From contig JASGJW010000001.1 in assembly GCA_047601145.1 (NCBI GenBank), positions 1,240,001-1,304,000 of the forward strand: a DNA stretch of 64,000 bases. The letters run 5' to 3'. The number at the start of each line of letters is the position of its first letter. The first letter of the stretch is position 1. The translations under genes and the position numbers were made by a program. Shown piece by piece: positions 43,346-51,968 of the stretch. Below the pieces are notes generated by a model. That model saw only the letters and a list, made by a program, of their open reading frames with translations. It made no database searches and had not been told where the DNA came from. Source of the stretch: UBA7672 sp047601145. GTDB lineage: Bacteria; Pseudomonadota; Alphaproteobacteria; Caulobacterales; Hyphomonadaceae.

Positions 43346-45037
43346 GTGGCGGACATTTTCCTTTCCTACAATCGCGAGGATCAGGCGAAGGCCAAGATCA
43401 TCGCGAAGGCGCTGGCGGATCAGGGCTTCGATGTCTGGTGGGACACGGTGCTGCGCGCTGGGCAGACCTATGACGAGGTGACGGAGAGGCAGCTGCACGA
43501 GGCGAAGGCCGTCGTGGTGCTGTGGTCGTCGCGGTCGGTGAAATCGAAATGGGTGCGGGCCGAAGCGACGCTGGGCGATCGCAAGTCGGCGCTGATCCCG
43601 GTGATGATCGAGCCGTGCGACCGGCCGATCATGTTCGAGCTGATCCAGACGGCGGACCTGACCGCTTGGTCGGGCGATACGTCCGATCCGCAATGGCAGG
43701 CTTTCGTTGCTGATGTACGCGACCATGTCGATCGCAAGCGGTCAGCCGCTTCCCCGCAACCGGCGCCAGTTCCTGCGGCGAAAGTCGATGCAGCGGCCGC
43801 GGCGGCGACCGATACGATCGAGGCGGCCTTCTGGATGTCGATCCAGGACGGCGAGGATCCGGCCGAACTCGAGGCTTATCTCGAGCGCTATCCCCAGGGC
43901 CATTTCGCCATGCTGGCAAAAAAGCGACTGGCGGCGCTCACGGCTGTAAAAGCCTCGGCGCCGGTTGCTCCGCCGCCGGAGCCGGCGCCGAAAGTTGAGC
44001 CCGCCAAGGTTGAACCGCCACGCGCGCCCGTTCAGCCGGTACAAGCTTCGCCGCGCATTGATCCTTTCCAGCAGAAACAGGCTGCCGCTCCTGCCGCTGT
44101 CCGCATGAAGGGCAAGGGCGGCAGCCCGATGCCGATGATCATTGGCGGCGTAGTTGCGGTCGCCATTGCGATTGCTGCTTTCGTTTTCTGGCCAAAGGGG
44201 GGAGACGCCGGCACGCAGGCCGCCAGCGCGGAGACGCCGGCAGTGGCGCCGGAGCCTGTGGCGCCTGCACTGGAAGCGAAGGTCGATGCCGCGCCGGTTG
44301 AATCAGCCGCAGAACCGCCGCCGGCGCCCAAGGTCGAGAAGGTGTTCCGTGATTGCGACGCGTGCCCGCAGATGATGCGGCTCGATGGCGGAGCCTTCAT
44401 GATGGGCTCGCCCGCGACCGAGGCGAACCATCGCGCGTGGGAAGGGCCGCAGCGTGAGGTGAAAGTTCCCCCGATTGCTGTCGGTATCAAGGAAGTGACG
44501 TTCGCCGAGTGGGACGCCTGCGTGGCCGACGGCGGCTGCAACCGGTATTCGCCGTCCGACAAGACGTGGGGTCGTGGTGCGCGCCCGGTGATCATGGTGT
44601 CGTGGAGCGATGCTCAGGCTTACCTGAAGTGGCTGAGCGGCAAGACCGGCAAGGCCTATCGGCTGTCCACTGAAGCCGAGTGGGAGTTCTCCGCGCGGGG
44701 CGGGACGACGACGGCGTACTGGTGGGGCGAGAACTATGTCTCGGGTCACGTGCCACACGGCAAGACAGACGAGACCGGCGTCAATGATCCCAACGGGTTC
44801 GGGCTTTACGACGTGACCGGCAACGTCGCCGAGTGGGTTCAGGATTGCTACGTCAACACGTTCGCCGAAGCGCCCACTGACGGATCGGCGGTCGACAAGC
44901 GGGGCTGCTCGCAGCGGGTGATCCGCGGGGGCGGATGGCGAGCCGACGCAGATGGATTCCGTATCGCCAATCGCAGCCGTCTTGCGCCATCGACGCGTGA
45001 CACGGCTATCGGCTTCCGCGTCGTGCTCAGCGAATAA
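43346..45037 (+). CDS. TIR domain - transmembrane - formylglycine-generating-enzyme (SUMF1/FGE-like) fusion
   Basis: About 563 residues. Residues 1-130 are a TIR domain: ADIFLSYNREDQ, QGFDVWWDT and SKWVRAEA, whose Glu is at the position of the NADase catalytic residue. An Ala/Pro-rich region with a helical segment (AYLERYPQGHFAMLAKKRLAAL) follows, then one membrane helix (about 264-284). A C-terminal FGE-sulfatase-type domain (about 340-563) has LDGGAFMMGSP, YRLSTEAEWEFSARGG, NVAEWVQD and VIRGGGWR. The TIR domain would be cytoplasmic and the FGE-like domain periplasmic. GTG 43346 is preferred because families start at M-A-D-I-F; ATG 43307 is an alternative. The gene has no partner nearby, so its role in signalling or defence is inference. 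Confidence 0.85.
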   Translation: MADIFLSYNREDQAKAKIIAKALADQGFDVWWDTVLRAGQTYDEVTERQLHEAKAVVVLWSSRSVKSKWVRAEATLGDRKSALIPVMIEPCDRPIMFELIQTADLTAWSGDTSDPQWQAFVADVRDHVDRKRSAASPQPAPVPAAKVDAAAAAATDTIEAAFWMSIQDGEDPAELEAYLERYPQGHFAMLAKKRLAALTAVKASAPVAPPPEPAPKVEPAKVEPPRAPVQPVQASPRIDPFQQKQAAAPAAVRMKGKGGSPMPMIIGGVVAVAIAIAAFVFWPKGGDAGTQAASAETPAVAPEPVAPALEAKVDAAPVESAAEPPPAPKVEKVFRDCDACPQMMRLDGGAFMMGSPATEANHRAWEGPQREVKVPPIAVGIKEVTFAEWDACVADGGCNRYSPSDKTWGRGARPVIMVSWSDAQAYLKWLSGKTGKAYRLSTEAEWEFSARGGTTTAYWWGENYVSGHVPHGKTDETGVNDPNGFGLYDVTGNVAEWVQDCYVNTFAEAPTDGSAVDKRGCSQRVIRGGGWRADADGFRIANRSRLAPSTRDTAIGFRVVLSE

Positions 45038-46444
45038 TCACTTACGTTCGACGACCTTGATCGTGTCGGTCGAGTTGTCGCTGGCATAGGGATAGCCGGC
45101 GGTGATCACGAAGCGCTTGATGCCGCTGGCGGCTTCGTGGCGATCGACGGCATCGAGAATGTCGTCGAAACTCTTGGGTTCTTCTGGCTCGAGATCGGCG
45201 CTGACGCCCCAGACGAGTGCAAGCTTGCGCGCGGTGGGGAGGCTTGGGGTAAGGGCGTGGATCGGCTGTTTCGGGCGTGTCGCGGAGACGCGCTGGGCCG
45301 AAGAGCCCGAACGCGTGAAGACGACCAGCGGGCAATCGAGGTCATCGGCGAGCTTTGCGGCCGCCCTTGCGCAGGCGTCGGCCGTTGTGGGCGCCGACGT
45401 CCAGGGAGCGGCCTGCGCGGAGGGGTTGGCGTCGCGGTCGGTTTCGATGGCGCGGATGATCCGGTCCATGATGGCGACGGCGGCGGTGGGGTGACGGCCG
45501 ACAGCTGATTCCGCCGAGAGCATCACGGCGTCTGCGCCCTGATAGACGGCGGTCGCGACATCGTTGGCTTCCGCGCGGGTGGGGACAAGGGCTTCGACCA
45601 TCGACTCAAGCATGTGGGTTGCAACGATGACCGGTTTGCCGTGGGCGCGCGACACGCGGACGATGCGGCGCTGGGCGATCGGGACCTGTTCAGGCGAGAG
45701 TTCGACGCCGAGGTCGCCGCGGGCGACCATGACCGCATCGGAAAGAGCGATGATGGCATCGAGTTCGTCGAGGGCGGTGGGCTTCTCGATCTTGGAGACG
45801 ATCGGGACGTGTTCGCCGAAGATCTTCTTCGCGAGCGTCACGTCGGCGGCGCGCTGGACGAAGGAGAGGGCGATGTAGTCGACGCCCTGGGCAAGAGCGA
45901 ACTTTCCATCGGCGATGTCTTTCTCGGTGAGCGCCGGGATCGGGATCGAGCGGTTGGGAACCGCGATGCCTTTACGGCTCATGATGCGGCCGGGAGCAAC
46001 AGGGCGCGCGATGCGGGCATCGCCATCGGCCTTGGCGACGATCAGCATCATCTTGCCATCGTCGATGAGCAGGCGATCGCCCAGCTGAAGCGAGGCGACG
46101 AGTTCGGGATGCGGGATCGGGATCACGTCCGGCTCGTTGGTCGTCGCAGCGACGATGAGGCGGAGTTCCGAGGACATGCGGACGTCGCACTGGCCGTTCG
46201 GCAGGTCGCCGACGCGGAGCTTCGGACCCTGAAGGTCGGCGAGAAGGGCGACGGGACGGCCGGTGGCCTTTTCGGCGTCGCGCGCGGCGGCGATGCGCGC
46301 GGCGTGCTGGGCGTGATCGCCATGGGAGAAGTTGACACGGAACAGATCGACGCCGGCGCGGAGGAGTTCCTCCATCTTGAGCGCGCCGTCGCTGGCGGGG
46401 CCGAGCGTGGCGAGGATTTTGGTTCGGCGGCGGATCGTGGTCAT
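45038..46444 (-). CDS. pyk: pyruvate kinase
   Basis: A 468-residue glycolytic enzyme converting PEP and ADP to pyruvate and ATP. Diagnostic segments are RRRTKILATLGPAS, FRVNFSHGDH, ISKIEKPTALDELDAII (active-site Lys/Glu region), VMVARGDLGVEL, and the C-terminal domain (PLVVFTRSGSSAQRVSATRPKQPI). Length and motif order are normal. The gene ends directly against the stop of the TIR-FGE gene (convergent). Confident call. Confidence 0.95.
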   Translation of the reverse strand: MTTIRRRTKILATLGPASDGALKMEELLRAGVDLFRVNFSHGDHAQHAARIAAARDAEKATGRPVALLADLQGPKLRVGDLPNGQCDVRMSSELRLIVAATTNEPDVIPIPHPELVASLQLGDRLLIDDGKMMLIVAKADGDARIARPVAPGRIMSRKGIAVPNRSIPIPALTEKDIADGKFALAQGVDYIALSFVQRAADVTLAKKIFGEHVPIVSKIEKPTALDELDAIIALSDAVMVARGDLGVELSPEQVPIAQRRIVRVSRAHGKPVIVATHMLESMVEALVPTRAEANDVATAVYQGADAVMLSAESAVGRHPTAAVAIMDRIIRAIETDRDANPSAQAAPWTSAPTTADACARAAAKLADDLDCPLVVFTRSGSSAQRVSATRPKQPIHALTPSLPTARKLALVWGVSADLEPEEPKSFDDILDAVDRHEAASGIKRFVITAGYPYASDNSTDTIKVVERK

Positions 46445-46662
46445 GGGAAGCCCCTGCGATTCGGCCGGACCCTAGCAGGAGTTCGGTGACAGGCGCGAGT
46501 TTGCGATCTCGCAAGAGAGCGGGTTTTTGGGTTGGATTGTCGTGCGCATGGGTGAGGCGCGCCGGGAGTTTGTCGCGCGATCTTGCGTGCTGTTCTTCGC
46601 TCGCGGCAAAGGCGCGTTGCGAGCGTGAGCATGCCTCACGCAACGTGCGGCTGCGCTACATC

Positions 46663-46696
46663 GTGAAGGTCGAGACGTGGTGAAGGTCGAGACGTG
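46663..46696. repeat. 17-base direct tandem repeat
   Basis: GTGAAGGTCGAGACGTG occurs twice in succession (46663-46679 and 46680-46696), identical copies, in the pyk-padR intergenic region. Function unknown; probably slippage. Confidence 0.8.
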
Positions 46697-46913
46697 GCCT
46701 TGCGCGAATGTGCAATCCCGCCTGGACGAAGTTGATCCGGCGAAGGGATCTCTGGTCCTTTTGCCTGCGTGCGTGCTGTTGGACCTCGGCGCGGATCTCT
46801 GTTCACCCGAAACGTCTCGTCTGCCTCACGTCAACTGATGCATGGCGCTTCAGCGCGAACCCGTCGCGCGACATGAGGGGGCACGATTTTTCGACGCCTC
46901 CCGAAGTTTCCTG

Positions 46914-46962
46914 TTGCGTGGGATCAGCCTGTGCGCTACATACTGTGTGCCATACACTGTAT
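46914..46962 (+). promoter_or_regulatory. padR promoter with overlapping PadR-type operator
   Basis: A -35-like TTGCGT (46914-46919) and a -10-like CTACAT (46936-46941) are 16 bases apart. An imperfect dyad, ATACTGTGT (46940-46948) and ACACTGTAT (46954-46962), overlaps the -10 and lies just before the padR ATG at 46974, fitting autorepression. Confidence 0.55.
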
Positions 46963-46973
46963 GAGACACGGGA

Positions 46974-47378
46974 ATGCCGCTTGCGTCTGATATTATTGAA
47001 GTTCTGCGGCTGGAGCTGCGGCGGGGTACGTTGATCCTGGCCGTCCTGGGGTGCCTGCGCAGCGAGAAGTACGGGTACACGCTCAAGACCGAACTGGGAG
47101 AAAAGGGCGTCGATATCGATGAGGGCGCTCTTTATCCCATGCTCCGCCGGCTCGAGGCGCAGGGTCTCCTGACCTCGGAGTGGCGCGAGGACGCCAAGCG
47201 GCAGAAGCGCTTCTACCGGCTCTCGGATGACGGCGCGACGGCGCTCGATCAACTCACCACCGAATGGCGCGCCATGAACGGCGCGATCGAAACAATTCTC
47301 GGCGCGCCGCCTCCGGCGGCGGCTGGTCCTGGAACATCGCCTCAATTGGCGACTGGCCTGAAGGAGCGGGGACAATGA
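46974..47378 (+). CDS. PadR family transcriptional regulator
   Basis: A 134-residue PadR regulator. The winged helix includes RRGTLILAVLGCLRSEKYGYTL and EGALYPMLRRLEAQGLLTSEW, the usual PadR signature, followed by the RFYRLSDDG wing. PadR proteins repress promoters until a ligand or kinase acts. Its stop codon overlaps the ATG of the membrane-protein gene (ATGA), so the two are translated together. This PadR-HAAS pairing is common in bacteria and often controls envelope or resistance functions. Confidence 0.9.
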   Translation: MPLASDIIEVLRLELRRGTLILAVLGCLRSEKYGYTLKTELGEKGVDIDEGALYPMLRRLEAQGLLTSEWREDAKRQKRFYRLSDDGATALDQLTTEWRAMNGAIETILGAPPPAAAGPGTSPQLATGLKERGQ

Positions 47379-48379
47379 CGGACCTGTTGCAACGCTATCT
47401 CTCGTCGGTCGAACGACGACTGCCAAAGGAGCAGGCGAAGGACATCGTCGCGGAACTGCGCGAGGTGATCTCGGCAAAGATCGAGGCGGAGGAGGTGAAG
47501 CTTGGCCGCGCCGCGACAGCGGACGAGGTCGCGGCGATCCTCAAGGCGTATGGCCATCCGGTGGTGGTGGCGTCGCGCTATGCCGGTTTCGATTACCTGA
47601 TCGGACCTAACTACTATCCATGGTTCTGGTATGTGCAGCGGATCGCGGTTGGGCTGACGGTTGCGATCACATTCGCGATCGTGGCGGTGCGGTCGCTGGG
47701 CGCCGACGAGCCGTTTCGGGCTGCATTCCGGGGTTTCGGAGGGGCGGTCGAGGCGGCGCTGATCTGCTTTGGCGTTGTCAGCATCATCTTCATCGTGGCT
47801 GAGCGGACCAAGCTCGACATGAAATGGGCCCAGAAATGGGACCCCAAGACGCTGCCGCGCGATCACGTGCGCGAACCGAAGCCGCTGTTCGAGACCTTCA
47901 TTGCGCTGGTGTTCGACGTGATCATCATCCTGTGGTGGGTGAAGGTTGTGAGCTTCCCGAACCAGGTCCCGCTGCGCGACGACGCGTCTGTCGGGATTGC
48001 GTTCTCACCGGCCTGGGCGGCGGTCTACTGGCCGATCCTCGCGCTTATGGTGGGCGCAGCCATTGTTCACCTGTCGGACCTCTTGCATCCGGCGTGGTCG
48101 CGCCTCCGCTCGATTGTTTCCATTGTGGGTCACGTCGCCGGGCTGGCCATCCTTTGGGTGCTTTTCCGCTCGCAGCCGCTGATCGACGTGACGCCGGCCA
48201 ACGGCGCCAACGCCGAGCAGACAGAAAAGGTGTTCCGCACGATCGAGGGCATCATCAACCTCTCGATGGGCGTGGCGGGCCTGTTCTGGGCCATCACGAT
48301 CGGCGTCGAGATCTGGCGGCTGTGGCAGGCGGCGCGGCCGCGGGCGATCCCGCCCATGCCAAGCAGATTGTCGATCTGA
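47375..48379 (+). CDS. HAAS-domain membrane protein, partner of PadR
   Basis: A 334-residue protein. The N-terminal HAAS-like helical domain (LLQRYLSSVERRLPKEQAKDIVAELREVISAKIEAEE, residues 4-40) usually pairs with PadR regulators. Several membrane segments follow (RIAVGLTVAITFAIVAV, GVVSIIFIVAE, PILALMVGAAIVHL, GHVAGLAILWVLF and a C-terminal one). No enzymatic motif is seen. The ATG at 47375 overlaps the padR stop and has GGAGCGGGGAC upstream. Probably a sensor or target of PadR; this is inference from gene pairing. Confidence 0.75.
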   Translation: MTDLLQRYLSSVERRLPKEQAKDIVAELREVISAKIEAEEVKLGRAATADEVAAILKAYGHPVVVASRYAGFDYLIGPNYYPWFWYVQRIAVGLTVAITFAIVAVRSLGADEPFRAAFRGFGGAVEAALICFGVVSIIFIVAERTKLDMKWAQKWDPKTLPRDHVREPKPLFETFIALVFDVIIILWWVKVVSFPNQVPLRDDASVGIAFSPAWAAVYWPILALMVGAAIVHLSDLLHPAWSRLRSIVSIVGHVAGLAILWVLFRSQPLIDVTPANGANAEQTEKVFRTIEGIINLSMGVAGLFWAITIGVEIWRLWQAARPRAIPPMPSRLSI

Positions 48380-48554
48380 GTTCGAGCGGCGGTTCTCCAA
48401 CACAGAACCGCACCTCCCCAGGGCGCCATCAGAGCGCCGGCGCTTCCTCCGCCTCACAAGCGGGGGAGGCTCCTTGTTTGCGGGCAGGGATTGGCTATCG
48501 CGCACGTCAGGCCGTGCGTGACGCGCAATTTATATTCGGGCGCCCTAGGGGGAA

Positions 48555-48581
48555 CCCGTTGTTGACAGTGTCAATAACGGG
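48555..48581. promoter_or_regulatory. 27-base near-perfect palindrome (operator) upstream of the redoxin-cytochrome gene
   Basis: Symmetric around G48568 with one mismatch per arm. Its core TTGACA-G-TGTCAA is identical to that at 16043-16055, and outer arms CCCGTT/AACGGG extend it. It lies 49 bases before the ATG at 48631, with TTGACA usable as a -35. Confidence 0.6.
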
Positions 48582-48630
48582 TAGTTTCCGCCCCGGAATC
48601 GGGACCAAAAACACCAAGGAGTTTCCTCCC

Positions 48631-50670
48631 ATGAGAAGGAACGCGGCGGCTCTGCTGCTGGCGGGCGCATCAGCGCTTGGCCTCGCGGCTTGCTCGGGCA
48701 GCGAACCGGCTGCGAAGCTGGTCGGCGCTCAAGTCGATAACTACATGCTGGTCGACCAGACCGGCATGGGCAACATCCTGCGCTACGACACGCACACGCC
48801 GGCCGTTGTGCTCGCCTCGTACGTCAATGGCGACAAGACCTCGCAAGAGGCGGCCAAGGCGCTGCAGGCGCTGAAGGAGAAAAACCCGGCGCTCGTCATC
48901 CAGCTTATCAACTCGAGCAATGACGACACGCGCGAGACCATCGCAGCCGAAGCCAAGGCGCAGAACATCTCGCTGCCGATCCTCGACGACGAGTTCCAGC
49001 TCATCGGCTCTTCGCTGGCGAAGGATGAGAAGGCCAACCCGGTCGGTTTCTCGGTCACGGGCGAGGCGGTGATCGTCTCTCCGAAGGACTGGAAGGTCGT
49101 CTATCACGGCCCGGTCAGCGGCGTTGAAGCGGCGCTCGCCGAGTTCACCGCCGGCAAGCCGGTGACGAACGCCGAAGCGGCCGTCTCGGGCACGAAGCTC
49201 GTCTACGCCGACGCGGGCAAGTCCGCCGAGTGGGCGAAGATCTCTTACGTCAAAGACGTCGCGCCGATCATGAAGGACAAGTGCGTCGACTGCCACCAGC
49301 CCAACGGCATTGCGCCCGAGATGCTGTACTGGACCAGCTACAACCAGGTGAAGACCTTCGCGCCGATGATCCGTGAGGCCATCCGCACGGACCGCATGCC
49401 GCCGTTCGACGCCGACACGCACTATCGCGCGTTCGAGAACAACGAGAACCTGACGCCTGCCGAAATCCGCACGCTGGTCCGTTGGATCGATGCGGGCGCC
49501 CCGAGCGACCTCGCTGCGGGCGCAGCCGATCCGCTGACCGTCGCGGCCGCCGGTCGTGAAGACTGGCCGCTCGGCAAGCCGGACCTCGTCGTCGACATCC
49601 CTTCGTATGACGTTCCGGCCGCCGGCGTCGTCGACTACCAGCTTCCGGTCGTGAAGAACCCGCTGACCGAAGGCCGCTGGCTGAAAGCCACGACCTTCAA
49701 GGCCGGCAACCGCCAGGGCGTGCACCACATCCTGGCCGGCTGGATGAAGGAAATGCCGAAGTCCGGCCGCGGCTTCGACTGGAACGTGTCGATGGGCGGA
49801 TACGCTGTTGGCGCGGAATCGCAGATGGCTCCCGACAAGTGGGCGACCTGGATCCCGGCTGGCGGCGCCATCTCGTTCCAGATGCACTACACGCCGATCG
49901 GCAAGGCCTTCACGGACCATTCGAAGATCGCGTTCTACTGGTCGAAGGAAGATCCGGAGCTGATGAAGCGCCAAATCATCATCGCTGACCCCTCGATCGA
50001 GATCGGGCCGAACGAGCCGCGTCACCACGAGACTGCCTATGTGCAGTTCCCGGCCGACGTGCAGATCTACGCAGCTCAGGTGCACGCGCATTATCGCGGC
50101 TATGCCTCGAAGCTCACGGCGATCTATCCGGACGGCAAGGAGGAAATCCTTCTCAACATGCCGCACTACGACTTCAACTGGCAGCGTGAGTACATCTTCA
50201 AGGACCTCATCGACCTGCCGGCCGGAACGAAGCTTGTCGCCGACTACTGGTACGACAACTCGGTGAACAACAAGGCGCTCGGCCTGCCGAACGCCAAGGA
50301 CCTCACCAATGCCGGATCGGAAGTCGTCTGGGGCGACCAGTCGTTCGAGGAAATGCTGTTCACGGGCATCCAGTTCCGCTGGAAGGACGAGACAGCCAAG
50401 AACCGCCGCGACGACCTGCAGGCTGCCCTTGAGCAGACGCAGATCCTGACGATGGCCGACGACAACCGCGACGGCAAACTTCAGGAATCCGAGCTGCGCG
50501 TCAAAGGCTCGGAAGAGGAAGGCATTGCTGGCATGCACAAGGCGTTCAAGGCCAACTTCGCGGCCATCGACGCCGACCATGACGGCGGCCTCTCGATGCA
50601 GGAACTCGGCGCAGCCCTGAAACAGATGGGCCAGTCGGGCGCTCTCAAGGACCGCCGCGATCGTACCTGA
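48631..50670 (+). CDS. multidomain lipoprotein: redoxin-like, cytochrome c, copper monooxygenase-like, two EF-hands
   Basis: 679 residues with lipobox LAAC. Residues about 30-180 look like a thioredoxin fold but lack the CxxC (SYVNGDKTSQ at its place). A cytochrome c domain has haem motif CVDCH (Cys218, Cys221, His222) and a likely Met ligand in DRMPPF. The C-terminal half resembles peptidylglycine/dopamine monooxygenase-type copper domains: His365-His366 in QGVHHIL, His419 in QMHYTPIG, His485/His487 in QVHAHYRG. Two EF-hand loops follow (about 610-621 and 647-658). It is probably an envelope oxidoreductase; the reaction is unknown. AAGGAG lies nine bases before the ATG. A palindromic operator is upstream and a strong terminator downstream. 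Confidence 0.8.
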   Translation: MRRNAAALLLAGASALGLAACSGSEPAAKLVGAQVDNYMLVDQTGMGNILRYDTHTPAVVLASYVNGDKTSQEAAKALQALKEKNPALVIQLINSSNDDTRETIAAEAKAQNISLPILDDEFQLIGSSLAKDEKANPVGFSVTGEAVIVSPKDWKVVYHGPVSGVEAALAEFTAGKPVTNAEAAVSGTKLVYADAGKSAEWAKISYVKDVAPIMKDKCVDCHQPNGIAPEMLYWTSYNQVKTFAPMIREAIRTDRMPPFDADTHYRAFENNENLTPAEIRTLVRWIDAGAPSDLAAGAADPLTVAAAGREDWPLGKPDLVVDIPSYDVPAAGVVDYQLPVVKNPLTEGRWLKATTFKAGNRQGVHHILAGWMKEMPKSGRGFDWNVSMGGYAVGAESQMAPDKWATWIPAGGAISFQMHYTPIGKAFTDHSKIAFYWSKEDPELMKRQIIIADPSIEIGPNEPRHHETAYVQFPADVQIYAAQVHAHYRGYASKLTAIYPDGKEEILLNMPHYDFNWQREYIFKDLIDLPAGTKLVADYWYDNSVNNKALGLPNAKDLTNAGSEVVWGDQSFEEMLFTGIQFRWKDETAKNRRDDLQAALEQTQILTMADDNRDGKLQESELRVKGSEEEGIAGMHKAFKANFAAIDADHDGGLSMQELGAALKQMGQSGALKDRRDRT

Positions 50671-50696
50671 TCGCAAGCCACGACAAGACTGAAACG

Positions 50697-50733
50697 CCGG
50701 CCGGATCCCCCAAGGGTCCGGCCGGTTGCTTTG
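50697..50733 (+). terminator. rho-independent terminator after the redoxin-cytochrome gene
   Basis: A perfect 9-base stem (50697-50705 with 50717-50725), extendable by CCC/GGG inside the loop, followed by TTGCTTT. Confidence 0.8.
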
Positions 50734-50738
50734 GGGGA

Positions 50739-51833
50739 TCAGGCCGCGGGTTTTTCTTCTTCGACGAAGCCGGGCCACTGGCGCATGTATTTGATGAAGG
50801 GCGGGGAGAGGCCTTCGTTGGCGAGGTGCTCGATCGTCACCGGCGTGGCGGGGGATCTGTAGGCGGCGTCGCGGCGAACGCGTTCGGGGAAGTCGTGGCG
50901 CAGGATGGCGGCGCGGCCGATCACGACGAAGTCGCAGCCGGCCTTTAGGACGCCAGCAGCCTCTTCGGCGGTCATCACCTTGCCGGCGGCGCCGAGGCGG
51001 ACCTGGCCGCGGGGAAGGTCCGTGAAGTAGCTCATGAGGGAGCGGCCCTTGTGCTCGTCCTCGTTGGGCTCCTTGGCGACATCCCAGAGCGACATGTCGA
51101 GGTAATCGATCTTGCCCTGGCGCAGGACCTCGGCGGCGACGTCACGGATCTCGGCGAGCTTCAGGCCGAAGCGTTCGGGCGACAGGCGCAGGCCGAGCTG
51201 GAAGTCGGGGCGGGTGACGGCGCGGACGCCGTCGATGATCTCGAAGATGATGCGGGCGCGGTTTTCGATGCTGCCGCCGTAATTGTCTGTGCGGTGGTTG
51301 ATCTCGGCAGAGAGGAATTCGGCGAGGATGTAGCCATGGGCGCCGTGGAGCTCGACGCCGTCGAAGCCGGCCTGTTCGGCGCGCTTCGCGGCCGCAATGA
51401 AGCTGTCGCGCACGCCTTCAACTTCGGCGGCGGTAAGTGCGCGGGCGCCGGACTTGGGATCATCCGACGGACAGACGGCCTGGCCGACGAGTTCCTTGGG
51501 CGAGCGATTGCCGGCGTGATGGAGCTGGACCGAGGCGAGGGAGCCCTTGGCGCGGATGGCGCTGGCGAGGCGGGTAAGGCCTTCGAGATGCTGATCGCCG
51601 AAGACGCCGAGCTGGCCGGGGAAGCCCTGGCCGACGGCCTGGACGTGGGCGGCGCAGGTCATGGTGAGGCCAAAGCCGCCTTCGGCGCGAAGGGTTAGCC
51701 AGTGGAACTCCTCGTCCGACAGGCGGCCGTCAGGATGGCTCTGTGTGTTGGTGAGCGGGGCCAGCATGAAGCGGTTCTTCATGACGGGGCCGTGGGCCAG
51801 CGTGAGCGGTTCGAACAGGCGGGAGATCGTCAT
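50739..51833 (-). CDS. NADH:flavin oxidoreductase, old yellow enzyme family
   Basis: A 364-residue FMN-dependent TIM-barrel oxidoreductase reducing activated C=C bonds with NAD(P)H. Visible family segments: KNRFMLAPLTNTQS, VQLHHAGNRS (His-Ala-Gly after beta strand 4), GFDGVELHGAHGYILAEFLS, RTDNYGGSIENRARI and the FMN phosphate region near CDFVVIGRAAI. No iron-sulphur domain, so it is the single-domain form. Physiological substrate unknown. It is transcribed divergently from the atp locus. Confidence 0.92.
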   Translation of the reverse strand: MTISRLFEPLTLAHGPVMKNRFMLAPLTNTQSHPDGRLSDEEFHWLTLRAEGGFGLTMTCAAHVQAVGQGFPGQLGVFGDQHLEGLTRLASAIRAKGSLASVQLHHAGNRSPKELVGQAVCPSDDPKSGARALTAAEVEGVRDSFIAAAKRAEQAGFDGVELHGAHGYILAEFLSAEINHRTDNYGGSIENRARIIFEIIDGVRAVTRPDFQLGLRLSPERFGLKLAEIRDVAAEVLRQGKIDYLDMSLWDVAKEPNEDEHKGRSLMSYFTDLPRGQVRLGAAGKVMTAEEAAGVLKAGCDFVVIGRAAILRHDFPERVRRDAAYRSPATPVTIEHLANEGLSPPFIKYMRQWPGFVEEEKPAA

Positions 51834-51936
51834 GAGGGTCCTCGGCTATGCGTCCCTGCGAGTAAGGGAGGGGAGGCTGCCCGGACAAGTGAGCGGACCT
51901 CAAGGGTCTGTCGGCGACCGCTGCCTTAAAAAGTTT

Positions 51937-51968
51937 GGGGCGGCCTCCCCGGCATGGGAGGCCGCCCC
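51937..51968. other. strong GC-rich stem-loop, possible attenuator or small RNA end
   Basis: A 13-base perfect stem (51937-51949 with 51956-51968) and 6-base loop. On the minus strand it is followed by AAACTTTTT, resembling a terminator displaced by four bases, about 100 bases before the flavin oxidoreductase start. It could end a short minus-strand transcript. Confidence 0.5.

Larger units (their letters stand above)
46445..46973. other. 529-base divergent intergenic region between pyk and padR
   Basis: The region contains a 17-base tandem duplication (46663-46696), a hairpin with 7-base arms (46623-46641) and the padR promoter/operator at 46914-46962. No ORF in it has family resemblance or a ribosome-binding site. 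No tRNA or known small RNA was recognised. Confidence 0.5.

Noticed and set aside
46687..47034. Open frame of about 108 codons upstream of padR
   Set aside because: It overlaps the padR promoter and start, has no ribosome-binding site and its composition looks like non-coding sequence.
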